Of a stretch of 63,908 bases of DNA, positions 26,697-36,057 are shown piece by piece; positions within the stretch are counted from its first letter, which is position 1; every line of letters begins with the position of its first letter. The translations under genes and the position numbers were made by a program. The DNA comes from Bacteroidaceae bacterium (GTDB taxonomy: Bacteria > Bacteroidota > Bacteroidia > Bacteroidales > Bacteroidaceae). The notes beneath the pieces were generated by a model. The model was not told the DNA's origin. It saw only the letters and a program-made list of their open reading frames with translations, and did no database searches. The stretch covers positions 1-63,908 of the forward strand of contig JAUUPT010000017.1 in the NCBI GenBank assembly GCA_030843315.1, read 5' to 3'.

Positions 26697-28373
26697 TTAC
26701 CAACCGGCATTCTGTTTCAACACACCGTTTGAAAGCGTAATCTGGTTATAAGGTATCTGAGAAAGACCCTTCGTTTCACGAATACGGTCGGCACTGATAG
26801 TTACAATATCAGCGTTGCCGCCACTAAATAGTTTTGTTCCGGCCACTGTCAGTTGCTGGGCAGCAACATCTATTCCTTGACGGAGCAAATCCCAATAGTT
26901 GATACTCTCGAAAGCAAATTCCAAACGACGCTCCTTGATGATGTTTTCCTGCGTTACGGACAATTGTGAGTAGTTGGCAGAGAGTGCGCCACCCGAAGTA
27001 TAGGCACGTTCGCGAACCTGATTGAAGTATTTCTGTGCATTCGGGCTTCCCAATTCGGCAGCCATCAACAGAACATCGGCATAACGCATGATTACGTAAT
27101 CCTGATGATTACCAATCTGAAAGTCACCCGAACCGTCTCCCTTGGAAGCTGAAGTACCATCGGCATAGCATAATGGAGCATATTTCTTCACTGCATAACC
27201 CGTATACTCACGCTGGTCTTTATAGCTGGCTTCAAAGTCTGCCGAAGCAGTAATGCCTTCTCCCTCCAGGTCGATAATAGAGGCACTGCGACGTGCATCG
27301 CCGGTTTGATACTCATCGACAAACTTAGGATCTACTGTCAGTCCACCCCAACCTTTACCATAAGGTGCAGCATTAAGCGAGCGCATGCCTATCATTACCT
27401 GCCAACGGTTACCATCGTTGTTTCCATTATAATCTTGCGAACTGGTGAACTTCATAGCAAGAATCGTCTCGCTATTGCCGTCACCGGCATAAGTGCCCTT
27501 CAAGGTTTCAGTATCACCTACTTCGGCTACACCTGCCGAAGCAGCGGGCCACAAGTTCTTAAACTCGCTAACGAGGCTGAATTCATTGGAAGCTATCACA
27601 TCTTCTACGGCAGCCAGTGCATCGGCTTTCGTTACGCCTTCGGGTTCGCTACCATAGTAGCCTGTATAATAGAGATACGCGCGAGCCAATAAAGCTTCGG
27701 CAGCATACTTGGTGATATGACCATCGTTAGTTGCAGAGTTTGCTTTAGGATAAGCATCTGCGGGAATGTTCTCAATGGCATACTTCAAATCGGCAAAGAT
27801 AACTGCATAAACTTCCTTTGCATCGACTTGCGGACGGTTCTCATTAACCGGCTCCGTGAACAAAGGAATATTACCCCAAAGACGAACCATATCAAAATAG
27901 AGCAATGCACGAATCGTGCGGCATTCGCCCATATAAGTACCGCGTTTGCTGTCGGTCTCTTTCCATGCAATCTGTTCCTCGCGGGTAATCAGCTCATTGC
28001 AACGGTAAACACCTGCATAATAGTTTTTCCAATCACTCTCATAGAGGTTAAGATCGGCAGGTGACTGGGAAATGTCAAAACGGTCGATAGCCTGATAACC
28101 ACGTCCGTCACCATTACCGGTTCCGGCAAAACACTCGCCGCTCATAATCTCAGCACCCAAATAGAAACTTACCTGCGGAGCAGATGAAGTCTGGCGCCAG
28201 CCATCGTAACAGCCAATCAAAGCACGATAAGCATCATTTTCTGTTTTATAGAAAGTACCGGTGGTAGATTCTGTCTTGGATTCTACATCCAGAAAGCTGT
28301 CAGAGCAGGAGGTTACTCCCAGTCCTAAACAGAGGCAGCCTGCTACCAATATATTATATTTCATTTTATTCAT
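26697..28373 (-). CDS. SusD/RagB family outer-membrane glycan-binding lipoprotein
   Basis: This 558-residue lipoprotein (GLGVTSCSDSFLDVESKTES) has the SusD N-terminus (TFYKTENDAYRALIGCYDGW), TPR-type helices (GECRTIRALLYFDMVRLWGNIPLFTEPV; YAAEALLARAYLYYTG) and the C-terminal NQVRERAYTSGG / IIKERRLEFAFESINYWDLLRQG block. It forms the lid of the SusC transporter at the cell surface. It is the second gene of the operon, 20 nt downstream of susC. Confidence 0.95.
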   Translation of the reverse strand: MNKMKYNILVAGCLCLGLGVTSCSDSFLDVESKTESTTGTFYKTENDAYRALIGCYDGWRQTSSAPQVSFYLGAEIMSGECFAGTGNGDGRGYQAIDRFDISQSPADLNLYESDWKNYYAGVYRCNELITREEQIAWKETDSKRGTYMGECRTIRALLYFDMVRLWGNIPLFTEPVNENRPQVDAKEVYAVIFADLKYAIENIPADAYPKANSATNDGHITKYAAEALLARAYLYYTGYYGSEPEGVTKADALAAVEDVIASNEFSLVSEFKNLWPAASAGVAEVGDTETLKGTYAGDGNSETILAMKFTSSQDYNGNNDGNRWQVMIGMRSLNAAPYGKGWGGLTVDPKFVDEYQTGDARRSASIIDLEGEGITASADFEASYKDQREYTGYAVKKYAPLCYADGTSASKGDGSGDFQIGNHQDYVIMRYADVLLMAAELGSPNAQKYFNQVRERAYTSGGALSANYSQLSVTQENIIKERRLEFAFESINYWDLLRQGIDVAAQQLTVAGTKLFSGGNADIVTISADRIRETKGLSQIPYNQITLSNGVLKQNAGW

Positions 28374-28393
28374 ATTCTTGCGTATTAGTTAAG

Positions 28394-31300
28394 TTAGAAT
28401 TTAAGATTTACACCAAAAAGAATAGTACGCGGACGAGGATAATAACCTACGTCTACACCGGAAGCCCAACCCAATCCGTTGTCTCCTTCGGGGCCGTAAC
28501 CTACTTCAGGGTCCATACCGTCGTACTTGGTGAATGTAAAGGCATTTTGTACCTGTGCGTACAGACGTGCCTGGCTGATGGCTTTGCACTTGATCAGTTT
28601 GGCAAAATCATAACCGATCGTAATATTACTGATACGCAGGTAATCGCCATCGTGAACATAGAGGTCGCTGAACTGCCAGTTAATATTCTGTTCGGTTACA
28701 CGAGGCATACGGTTGGAAGTACCTTCACCCGTCCAACGACCCAGAATAGCTGTAGTATAGTTGGCATATTTGTTGGTATGTCCGCGATAAGACTGAACGA
28801 TCTGTTGTCCGGCTGCACCATTAGCAGTAAGAGAGAAGTCGAAATTCTTATAATCAAAAGCTAAATTGAAACCGAAAGTAAAGTCGGGCATACCGTTACC
28901 CAGGTCAATCTTATCTTTCTCGTCAATCACACCGTTATGATCAACATCCACATACTTCACATCACCCGGCTGAACACTGCTCTGGAGTACACCGTTGCCG
29001 GCAGCAATCCAGTCGTTGATGTCCTGTTGGTTCTGGAAAATACCAGCTGTTTTGTAACCCCAGAAGTAGCCGATCGGCTTGCCATTCTCTGCACGGTAGA
29101 ACTCAGGAGTATTGTCGTACAACTGATTGGTAGAACCGTGAATAATTCCGTCGTCAGTAGGAATCTCTCCTACCTTATTCTTATTGTATGCACCATTGAT
29201 GCCGATATTGTAATGGAAATCCTTGCCTATCTGGTCGTTCCAGGTCAAAGCCAGTTCCACACCGGTATTCTTCACGCTACCACCATTGATATAGGGAGCT
29301 CCTGCACCTGCGGTTGCCAGAATCGGGGCTTCCACCAGCCAGTCTTTCGTATTCTTCATATAGAAGTCGAAGTTAAAGCCCAAACGGCTGTTCAAGAAGC
29401 GGGCATCCAAACCGATATTAGTCTGCTCAGAAGTTTCCCATGTCAGACCGGGGTTAGCCAGACGGCTCGGGTATGCGCCCCAGTTGGTTGCCAACTGACT
29501 GGCAGCACCTGCATCATCAAAACCGCTACCAAACAAATAGTGAGTATTGGAGTTTTTGATCGGAGCCAGATACTGATAGTTCTTGATATTCTGATTACCT
29601 ACCTGTCCCCAGCTGGCACGAATCTTCAGGAAGTCGAGCCAAGTCTGTGTATCCTCCATGAACTTCTCGTTAGAGATAGTCCAACCGGCAGATACTGAAG
29701 GGAAATAGCCGAAACGGTTGCCGCTTGCAAACTTGGAAGAACCATCGGCACGCACAGTAGCGTTAATCATATAAGTCTCTCTCCAGTTCCAGCCCAGACG
29801 AGCGAAGTAAGAAACACTGCGGGCATCATCATGAGGATTGCCTTTAGCATTAAGTCCATCGGCAGAAGAAGCGGCTGTACCATTGTTTACATAAGCATGA
29901 TTCCAGTCATCGAAACCTTCTTTCAGAGAAGCGTTACCGGCTTCGATATAAGTACCTTCGTAACGGTAGGCTTCCATACCGACCAGGGCATTGAATGAAT
30001 GCTCGCCAATATTCCAGTCATAGGTTGCAGTGTTGGTCCACGTCATGCCTAAAGAATGGTTGGCATTCTGCGAAACACTGGTCTTGGTATCATTATAAGT
30101 ATAAACACTGAAGCGATAAAGCGGAGTAAAGCTGCGATATTCGCTTGAACCATATACGGCACCGAATACGGTACGTATCTTCAGGTTCTTGATAGGTTGC
30201 AGTTCAGCGTAAACATTACCGCTGAATGTGGCATTCTTATTCTCATTATTGGTATTGGTCATCATAGCACCGTAAGGGTTGCCGTCGCCGTTGTACCAAT
30301 CACTGTTAGTAGTATCATTGTAAGGAGAATCGTACTTGTTGTTGTCGCTATAGATAGGTGCGATAGGAGAAGTTCCGAATGCACCGCGCAGCGTATTGTT
30401 GTATTGGTTTCCTACTCCGATACCCGTCGTATTCTTATAAACAAAGCTAACTTGCTCGCCTACCTTCAACAAATCCTTGAACAACTTGTGTTCTGAGTTG
30501 ATACGGAAATTGTAGCGTTGGTAGTTGGAAACATCTGCACCACCCACAACACCTTCCTGATTCATATAGCCCAATGAAAGGGCATAAGTGGAAGTAGCCG
30601 AACCACCGGTGATACCGAGTGTATAGCTTTCAGTCTTGGCATTGTCCTTGAACATAGCATCCACCCAGTCTGTATCGTAAATGTTTCCACTGGCATCGTG
30701 AATTGACTGCATGTTTGCCCAATCGTAAACGGCACTACCGCTGTTCAACGCCTGTTCGTCCATAATAGTCATATACTGCTCTGCATTCAGCATATTGGCT
30801 TTACGGGCCACACTCTGAATACCATAATAAGCATCAAAAGAAACAGTGGCTTTGCCTTCTTTACCCGACTTTGTAGTAATCAGCACTACACCATTGGCAG
30901 CCTGTGCACCGTAGATGGCAGCAGAAGCGGCATCTTTCAATACGTCGATGCTCTCGATATCGGCAGGATTCAAAGTAGAGATGTCGCCACCCACACCATC
31001 AATAAGGTATAAGGGTTGTGAGTTACCTACGGTACCCAAACCACGAATCGTCACCTTCATATCAGCACCCGGCTGACCGGAAGTAGAGGCGATATTCACA
31101 CCCGGAGTCTGTCCCTGCATAGCCTGCAAGGGGTTATTGGTATTCAGTTTGGCGATAGACTCACCTTTCACCTGAACCGTAGCGCCGGTCACCAGCTTCT
31201 TCTTCTGAACACCGTAACCTACTACAACCACTTCGTCCAGCATCTCTGAATCTTCTTTCAAAGAAACGTTGATAACCGATGCAGCACCTACCTTGATTTC

Positions 31301-31588
31301 CTGAGACACGTAGCCGATATAAGAGAATACCAGCGTTTGCCCTTGCTGGGCAGTAACGGAAAACTTACCGTCGATGTCGGTAATACCACCGGTAGCAGTC
31401 TCTTTCACCTGAACACTGACACCGATCAACGGCTCATTGTCTGTGCCTGACGTCACAACTCCCGTAATGGTTTTGTTTTGAGAAGGATTAGCCCAAAGGC
31501 TACTCATTGCCGGTACCAGAAGTAACAGTACCAAAGCAACACGGCATAAATGCAGATTTATGCACTTTTCCAAGAATGTTTTTCTCAT
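28394..31588 (-). CDS. SusC/RagA family TonB-dependent outer-membrane transporter
   Basis: This protein of about 1064 residues starts at MRKTFLEKCINLHLCRVALVLLL; an upstream ATG at 31657 would precede the signal by 23 residues and overlap the -7 box. It has a carboxypeptidase-like beta-sandwich (about 45-120, ITGVVTSGTDNEPLIGVSV), the TonB box/plug region MLDEVVVVGYGVQKKKLVTGA, the plug LYLIDGVGGDISTLNPADIESIDVLKDAASAAIYG, and the 22-strand barrel ending in TILFGVNLKF. It imports oligosaccharides with its SusD partner. It is the first gene of the operon, with its -7 box at 31660-31667 and the locus motif 73 nt further upstream. Confidence 0.96.
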   Translation of the reverse strand: MRKTFLEKCINLHLCRVALVLLLLVPAMSSLWANPSQNKTITGVVTSGTDNEPLIGVSVQVKETATGGITDIDGKFSVTAQQGQTLVFSYIGYVSQEIKVGAASVINVSLKEDSEMLDEVVVVGYGVQKKKLVTGATVQVKGESIAKLNTNNPLQAMQGQTPGVNIASTSGQPGADMKVTIRGLGTVGNSQPLYLIDGVGGDISTLNPADIESIDVLKDAASAAIYGAQAANGVVLITTKSGKEGKATVSFDAYYGIQSVARKANMLNAEQYMTIMDEQALNSGSAVYDWANMQSIHDASGNIYDTDWVDAMFKDNAKTESYTLGITGGSATSTYALSLGYMNQEGVVGGADVSNYQRYNFRINSEHKLFKDLLKVGEQVSFVYKNTTGIGVGNQYNNTLRGAFGTSPIAPIYSDNNKYDSPYNDTTNSDWYNGDGNPYGAMMTNTNNENKNATFSGNVYAELQPIKNLKIRTVFGAVYGSSEYRSFTPLYRFSVYTYNDTKTSVSQNANHSLGMTWTNTATYDWNIGEHSFNALVGMEAYRYEGTYIEAGNASLKEGFDDWNHAYVNNGTAASSADGLNAKGNPHDDARSVSYFARLGWNWRETYMINATVRADGSSKFASGNRFGYFPSVSAGWTISNEKFMEDTQTWLDFLKIRASWGQVGNQNIKNYQYLAPIKNSNTHYLFGSGFDDAGAASQLATNWGAYPSRLANPGLTWETSEQTNIGLDARFLNSRLGFNFDFYMKNTKDWLVEAPILATAGAGAPYINGGSVKNTGVELALTWNDQIGKDFHYNIGINGAYNKNKVGEIPTDDGIIHGSTNQLYDNTPEFYRAENGKPIGYFWGYKTAGIFQNQQDINDWIAAGNGVLQSSVQPGDVKYVDVDHNGVIDEKDKIDLGNGMPDFTFGFNLAFDYKNFDFSLTANGAAGQQIVQSYRGHTNKYANYTTAILGRWTGEGTSNRMPRVTEQNINWQFSDLYVHDGDYLRISNITIGYDFAKLIKCKAISQARLYAQVQNAFTFTKYDGMDPEVGYGPEGDNGLGWASGVDVGYYPRPRTILFGVNLKF

Positions 31589-31659
31589 TGTACATTGTTT
31601 AATGGTTAATATCAAAGATTTTATTGTGTCCTTTGTTTTGTATTGCAAAGAATCCACTG

Positions 31660-31667
31660 CAAATGTA
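31660..31667 (-). promoter_or_regulatory. -7 box of the susC operon
   Basis: The minus strand reads TACATTTG, a perfect TAnnTTTG, 71 nt upstream of the SusC start. There is no TTTG at the -33 position, consistent with activator dependence. Confidence 0.6.
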
Positions 31668-31740
31668 TGAACGAGAATCAGAAGTGTACCGTGAAATTGT
31701 TATAAAGAGGAGACCGATTGGTTAATCCATGTTTCTAAAA

Positions 31741-31766
31741 TGTTACTAAAAAAGGTATAATTTGTT
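31741..31766. promoter_or_regulatory. Locus motif copy 4, upstream of susC
   Basis: TGTT-ACTAAAAAA-GGTATAATTTGTT on the plus strand. It has the same 9-nt gap and differs at one base in the GGTATCATTTGTT half. It is 73 nt from the susC -7 box, and also lies upstream of the divergent fimbrillin-like gene. Confidence 0.6.
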
Positions 31767-31883
31767 TTCGTACCACTCACAACATATCCTGACAGGGGTA
31801 TCAAGATGCATTCTTCTTAATGCGCAGAACTATTTTTCACCCAAAATGTTCTCCAAAGAAAATAACCTAAAGCTTAATAAGTA

Positions 31884-32843
31884 ATGAATAAATTAGTAGT
31901 ATTTGCAGTACTTGCTGCATTCATGGCAAGTTGCGCCGATGACAATCCTCCCAAAGTGGTGGAAGATGATGACTTGATATCACCGGAACTCCAGATGGAC
32001 ATAGCCACAGCAAGCGGCCAAAGTCCGCTAACCGGTATATTGACTATCACCCCCTGCAAAGCAGGCACCTCGATTTATTTCGGTAATTACGTAAACCGCA
32101 AGTTAACACCTCTCTACGGTTACTACAATGTGAAGGACGGCACCTTTTATAACGATGCCGTCAACCGGGAGTTATCATTACCGGCAGGTACTTATAACAT
32201 GATTTATTGGGGTACTCCCAAATATGAAGAGCCGACGTATGCCCATCCCACTGTAATAGAACCAGTATATGTCATTGGCGGAGATATGTCCAAGCAACAT
32301 TTCAGCTTGCTCAAGATGCCCGCCGACACTACCTACTATCCCACATTCGACTTGGTATATGCCGCACAGCCTGCCAAGATTGGAACCGAGAACCTGAAAG
32401 CCTCCCTCGCACGGGTAGTTACCGGCCTGAAAGTGATTATAAAGAATAAGGATAACGGCATCCTCAGCTCCAGTATCGACAGCATGATTGTACGTGTTAC
32501 CAACATTGCCCAGGAACTGAACTTCTACACCGGTACTCCCCAAGGAAATCCGGCTACAGTAGCTTTCCCCTTGGTGCGCTCGGTAGACGGCACGCAGATG
32601 AGCAATGCAACCGTCATGCTATTCCCTTCCTTTGGCAAACCGGAATTCCAGATGACCATCATTCTGAAGAACGGCACCCAAAAGAGCTTCAAGCAAACCT
32701 TGAATGCTCCTATGATAGCCAATTCCAAGTTGACCCTAACCTTAACTTTGGGAGATATCTTCTCTGAAGAATCATCCGGAGACTTTACCATTGATAACTG
32801 GAATGAAGATAGCCAGACGATTGACGTACCGGTTTTAGATTGA
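31884..32843 (+). CDS. Fimbrillin-like (FimB/Mfa2 family) lipoprotein
   Basis: This 319-residue lipoprotein (VLAAFMASCADDNPP, Cys at about 17) has two beta-sandwich halves. The first has PLTGILTITPCKAGTSIYFGNYVNR; the second has LKASLARVVTGLKVIIKN and ends SKLTLTLTLGDIFSEESSGDFTIDNWNE. This layout is common in Bacteroidales fimbrillin accessory proteins that anchor or cap surface fimbriae. It is monocistronic and divergent from susC. Whether it serves the glycan locus or surface adhesion cannot be told; the shared upstream motif hints at co-regulation. Confidence 0.65.
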   Translation: MNKLVVFAVLAAFMASCADDNPPKVVEDDDLISPELQMDIATASGQSPLTGILTITPCKAGTSIYFGNYVNRKLTPLYGYYNVKDGTFYNDAVNRELSLPAGTYNMIYWGTPKYEEPTYAHPTVIEPVYVIGGDMSKQHFSLLKMPADTTYYPTFDLVYAAQPAKIGTENLKASLARVVTGLKVIIKNKDNGILSSSIDSMIVRVTNIAQELNFYTGTPQGNPATVAFPLVRSVDGTQMSNATVMLFPSFGKPEFQMTIILKNGTQKSFKQTLNAPMIANSKLTLTLTLGDIFSEESSGDFTIDNWNEDSQTIDVPVLD

Positions 32844-32865
32844 AACCTCGGGATGTCTTAAAAGT

Positions 32866-32908
32866 AAATGTCTCAAAAATGATTTTTGCAATCATTTTTG
32901 AGACATTT
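32866..32908. terminator. Perfect 19-bp hairpin, bidirectional terminator
   Basis: Arms 32866-32884 and 32890-32908 are perfect complements with a 5-nt loop (TTTGC). It lies between the converging fimbrillin-like and histidine kinase genes. Confidence 0.75.
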
Positions 32909-32923
32909 CTCTTTATCTAAGAT

Positions 32924-34639
32924 TTATATAGAAATGGAACGGTGCGCATCCATTTTATGATAAGGCAACGTGAACCAGAAAGTAGAGCCTTTACCTAACT
33001 GCGACTCCACGCCTATATCACCCTTAAGCTCCTTGATGATACTCTGCGAAATAGCCAGTCCTAACCCCGTTCCTTGCTTAAAGGAATCGAGTTTCACAAA
33101 ACGATTGAATACAGAGTCCAGTTTCTCAGGCGGTATACCCGCACCCGTATCCGTTACGTAAAAGCGTACATAGCCATCTTTCGGCAACTCATAGCCTACG
33201 GTAATGCTACCAACAGAAGTGAACTTTATGGCATTATTAATAAAATTGCTCACCACCTGGGTAATTCTTCGCTCATCAGTATATAAAAACAGTTCCGGCA
33301 ACGGCGTAACGATGCGCAGAGCCACCTCTTTATCAGTCAGCCTGATTTCAGCAGCCTTCCCTATCTCAGTAAGCATTTTGTTTATGTCGATATTGGCCAA
33401 GACGTATTCCAAGGTACCCGCTTCTATCTTCGATAAATCCAGGATATCATTAATGAGCCGTAGCAGCAAGTCATTGTTCTGCTCAATAATATTAAGGTAT
33501 TCCACCTTCTCCTCCTCCGATACATCAGTAGCCAATATGCTTGAAAAGCCAACGATGGCATTGAGCGGAGTACGTATTTCGTGGCTCATATTAGCCAGGA
33601 AAGCAGACTTGATCCGGTTAGATTCCTCGGCTTCCTCCTTGGCCAAGCGCAAATTGCGCTCCATAATCTTCAGGTCGGTAATGTCCCAAGCGGTATAGAC
33701 AATCCACTTGCGACCATCAGAGAAAGTCATGAGGTTGTTGTTCTGGTAGGTAAACCGCTCTTCATTCTTATTCGTGAAAAAACGCCTTACTCCCGATTGG
33801 GGAATACCTGTTCTGACCAATTCCTCATCTTCCCCCCGTATAAAGTCCGCTGCATTGGGCATCACTTCAAAGTCGGTTTTCCCAATAGCTTCCTTGCCCG
33901 GATGCTCAAACAGTTCCTCGGCTTTCTTGTTCCAGATGGTATAACGCATATCATTATCCACATCTTTCACCTTTGCAGCGATAGGCAGATAATCAAGAAG
34001 ATGTTCCAGCAGGTTCAGCTGCTCTTCCCGCTCCTTTTCCCTCAGCCTCTTTATGCGCCTGTGCATGAAGAAAAGTAACAAGAGGATACCTGCCACACAC
34101 AGGAGAATGACTACATAGGTAACATTCTTCCGGATGAAGCCGGGAGGAACATCAAAATAAGAAGCTTTTTTAGAGAGATTCTCCGGAAGCACCTCCTTAT
34201 CAGGCAAAGTCTGATAATTGAGATAAACATCGGGATAGATGATTGTAGGTATATTTTTCCAAACGCTATCTAAGAGCGGTTTGCATACAGTCCATATCGA
34301 GTCGCCAATAATCACAACAGCCTTAGGTGGAACCGGGTACTTATTCTTCAAATAATCAACCGTTTGTTCTACCTCGCTCCGGCTATTCAAATGCCACGTA
34401 GTAAGTGCCTCGGAGCATACCGTCAATGTATTCTTATCTACATCGAGCGTTTTTTCGACTGCACAAAGCAAATCATCCACCCTCTTCTCACAAAGAACTG
34501 AAGGACTAATCATAATTATATACCCCTGATCGTTTTCCTCTGCCAATACTTGAGGAACGAATGAGATACAAATGAATAAAAATGTCAATAAGATTCTAAT
34601 CGGTTTAGGGGAAAATAACTGGGTCTTACGATTTATCAT
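32924..34639 (-). CDS. Membrane PAS-domain sensor histidine kinase
   Basis: This 571-residue kinase has a signal/anchor (IRILLTFLFICISFVPQVLA). A periplasmic domain of about 150 residues resembles an ABC substrate-binding fold (KAVVIIGDSIW, NIPTIIYPDVYLNYQ). A transmembrane helix is at about 175-195, followed by a basic coiled linker and PAS (about 205-335, LDYLPIAAKVKDVDNDMRYTIWNKKAEELF). HisKA has the phospho-His in ANMSHEIRTPLNAIVG, and the HATPase has NFINNAIKFT, DTGAGIPPEKLD and GTGLGLAISQSI. It has no receiver and no response regulator next door, so it is an orphan kinase. A -7 box TAAATTTG lies at 34688-34695 on the minus strand. Confidence 0.9.
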   Translation of the reverse strand: MINRKTQLFSPKPIRILLTFLFICISFVPQVLAEENDQGYIIMISPSVLCEKRVDDLLCAVEKTLDVDKNTLTVCSEALTTWHLNSRSEVEQTVDYLKNKYPVPPKAVVIIGDSIWTVCKPLLDSVWKNIPTIIYPDVYLNYQTLPDKEVLPENLSKKASYFDVPPGFIRKNVTYVVILLCVAGILLLLFFMHRRIKRLREKEREEQLNLLEHLLDYLPIAAKVKDVDNDMRYTIWNKKAEELFEHPGKEAIGKTDFEVMPNAADFIRGEDEELVRTGIPQSGVRRFFTNKNEERFTYQNNNLMTFSDGRKWIVYTAWDITDLKIMERNLRLAKEEAEESNRIKSAFLANMSHEIRTPLNAIVGFSSILATDVSEEEKVEYLNIIEQNNDLLLRLINDILDLSKIEAGTLEYVLANIDINKMLTEIGKAAEIRLTDKEVALRIVTPLPELFLYTDERRITQVVSNFINNAIKFTSVGSITVGYELPKDGYVRFYVTDTGAGIPPEKLDSVFNRFVKLDSFKQGTGLGLAISQSIIKELKGDIGVESQLGKGSTFWFTLPYHKMDAHRSISI

Positions 34640-34687
34640 AATTAGTAATTGTTTATAAATTAAGCAGATAGGCCCTTTTAATTATCG

Positions 34688-34695
34688 CAAATTTA
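34688..34695 (-). promoter_or_regulatory. -7 box of the orphan histidine kinase
   Basis: The minus strand reads TAAATTTG, 48 nt upstream of the start codon. Confidence 0.4.
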
Positions 34696-34908
34696 GAAAA
34701 AAAAGAGATACTAAAACAGGCTTTTTCAATAAATTTGCATTTACTATTCATCATTTTGCATATTGTAGATGCACCATAAACGGGCTCTTTATTTTACATC
34801 AAACGAGGCAGATACCCTTTCATTTCTTCTGCCGGGCATGTAGCAAAATGAAGAAAGAATCCATCTAAAATACAACTTTGCATGATTGTTTTTATCTCTT
34901 TGCATGAT

Positions 34909-35012
34909 ACTAAACTTCGTCCTGCAATTGCGGGCCGAACGGTTTTCAGCTGCGGGCTCTTCGTTTTCCAGTTGCAGGCCGAAGAGCCCGCAACTGGAAA
35001 ACGAAGTTTAGT
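34909..35012. repeat. 104-bp nested palindrome
   Basis: Outer arms 34909-34920 and 35001-35012 are perfect complements (ACTAAACTTCGT). Inside, TTTTC.AGCTGCGGGCTCTTCG pairs with 34980-35000. Short words (GCGGGC, CTTCG, TTTTCCAGTTGC) recur in direct orientation. It looks like an extragenic palindromic repeat or non-autonomous element. Confidence 0.65.
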
Positions 35013-35204
35013 AATGTGTATTGCTACGTTATATAACACACAAATGGATATAAAGTATCGGACAAAACTGCATTATGCAACGGATATTTTATCAATAAGG
35101 CCATTCAGAGCAGAACAAGGGCAATAAAGCAGAACCTTTTCAGAAAAGTGAAATACAGAGATTAATTACTGATAATAAAGCAGTTATAAGTAGAAAAGCA
35201 GGAA

Positions 35205-35297
35205 GGGTGTATAAGGAATAAAAAAAACTTATACACCCGCGATTATTCTTATACACCCGTAACAGCCAGATTATAAAATGATTGCCGCCCGGGTGTA
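35205..35297. repeat. Iterated GGGTGTATAAG motif with hairpin
   Basis: GGGTGTATAAG at 35205-35215 pairs with CTTATACACCC at 35228-35238. A further CTTATACACCC lies at 35248-35258, and a partial GGGTGTA at 35291-35297. The first pair could terminate transcription of the small membrane operon that ends at 35326. No gene is seen from 34640 to 35325. Confidence 0.5.
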
Positions 35298-35325
35298 GGA
35301 TGTAGGAGGATGTTAAAAAAATCTG

Positions 35326-35613
35326 TTAGGTGTTCATAAGTAAGAAACCGTAAACAAGCCAAAGCGCATCGCCGGCAATTAAAAGAATAAGCCGTTGCTT
35401 GAATTTCAAGTCATACTTTTCCTCTTTCAACCGGCGTAATACCGGACAGAAATCATCGAAATCTATCGGTGTCCAACTAAACAGGAAAACGGGTAATAAG
35501 AGAATGAGACAGGACATACGCCGAAGTCCGTGCAGTAAATAAAACGGTGCGCCTACGAGCATGATTACCATTTCCCACCATTTATAACTCGCGTATCGTT
35601 TTTTCTTATCCAT
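35326..35613 (-). CDS. Small membrane protein of unknown function (95 aa)
   Basis: Basic N-terminus, then hydrophobic helices at about 13-27, 33-48 and 72-92 (LILLIAGDALWLVYGFLLM). A soluble loop, DFDDFCPVLRRLKEEKYDLKF, lies between. I do not recognise the family. It is the last of three tightly packed genes (10-nt gap to the next), so it is probably real and co-expressed. Confidence 0.6.
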   Translation of the reverse strand: MDKKKRYASYKWWEMVIMLVGAPFYLLHGLRRMSCLILLLPVFLFSWTPIDFDDFCPVLRRLKEEKYDLKFKQRLILLIAGDALWLVYGFLLMNT

Positions 35614-35622
35614 TCCGATTTA

Positions 35623-36054
35623 TTATATTTCCTCCGAATCATAATACAGTCCGACATAATTCCCCATTATCATATAACCGTTGGATTCGTTGCCCCGGGC
35701 AGCTGTGAAGTGCATATCAATCATCGGAATGCCGACTATGATAAGAGGTATCAGAAAGTGAACAGCCTTTGAGACTTTAAAGACCATAATGCTTAATGCA
35801 ATTATATGACTTATGACCAGCCCGATTAAGGTAAAAACGTATAGTAAGTCCCCCAAACCTCCACCGAAGTGCACTTCTATATGAGGTATCGCTCCACAGA
35901 CAGCTACAAGAAAGAATGCCTCATAACTCCAGACCAACAAATTAAGTAAGATAGCAAACCTCCTTTTCTGCTTCATACAAGCAAAGAGTTGCGCAATGAC
36001 CAAAAGTAACGGGACCAACGCTATAAAAAACGTAAATAGAAGTATACTTTCCAT
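35623..36054 (-). CDS. Four-helix membrane protein of unknown function (143 aa)
   Basis: Four hydrophobic segments: about 3-25, 33-55, 67-88 and 93-112 (LLFTFFIALVPLLLVIAQLF, LLVWSYEAFFLVAVCGAIP, and so on). No motif is recognised. It starts 3 nt after the stop of the 58-residue gene upstream, so translation is likely coupled. Confidence 0.6.
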   Translation of the reverse strand: MESILLFTFFIALVPLLLVIAQLFACMKQKRRFAILLNLLVWSYEAFFLVAVCGAIPHIEVHFGGGLGDLLYVFTLIGLVISHIIALSIMVFKVSKAVHFLIPLIIVGIPMIDMHFTAARGNESNGYMIMGNYVGLYYDSEEI

Positions 36055-36057
36055 ATC

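Noticed and set aside
34794..35039. 81-codon frames on both strands
   Set aside because: Both are created by the 104-bp palindrome and have no start context or protein features.
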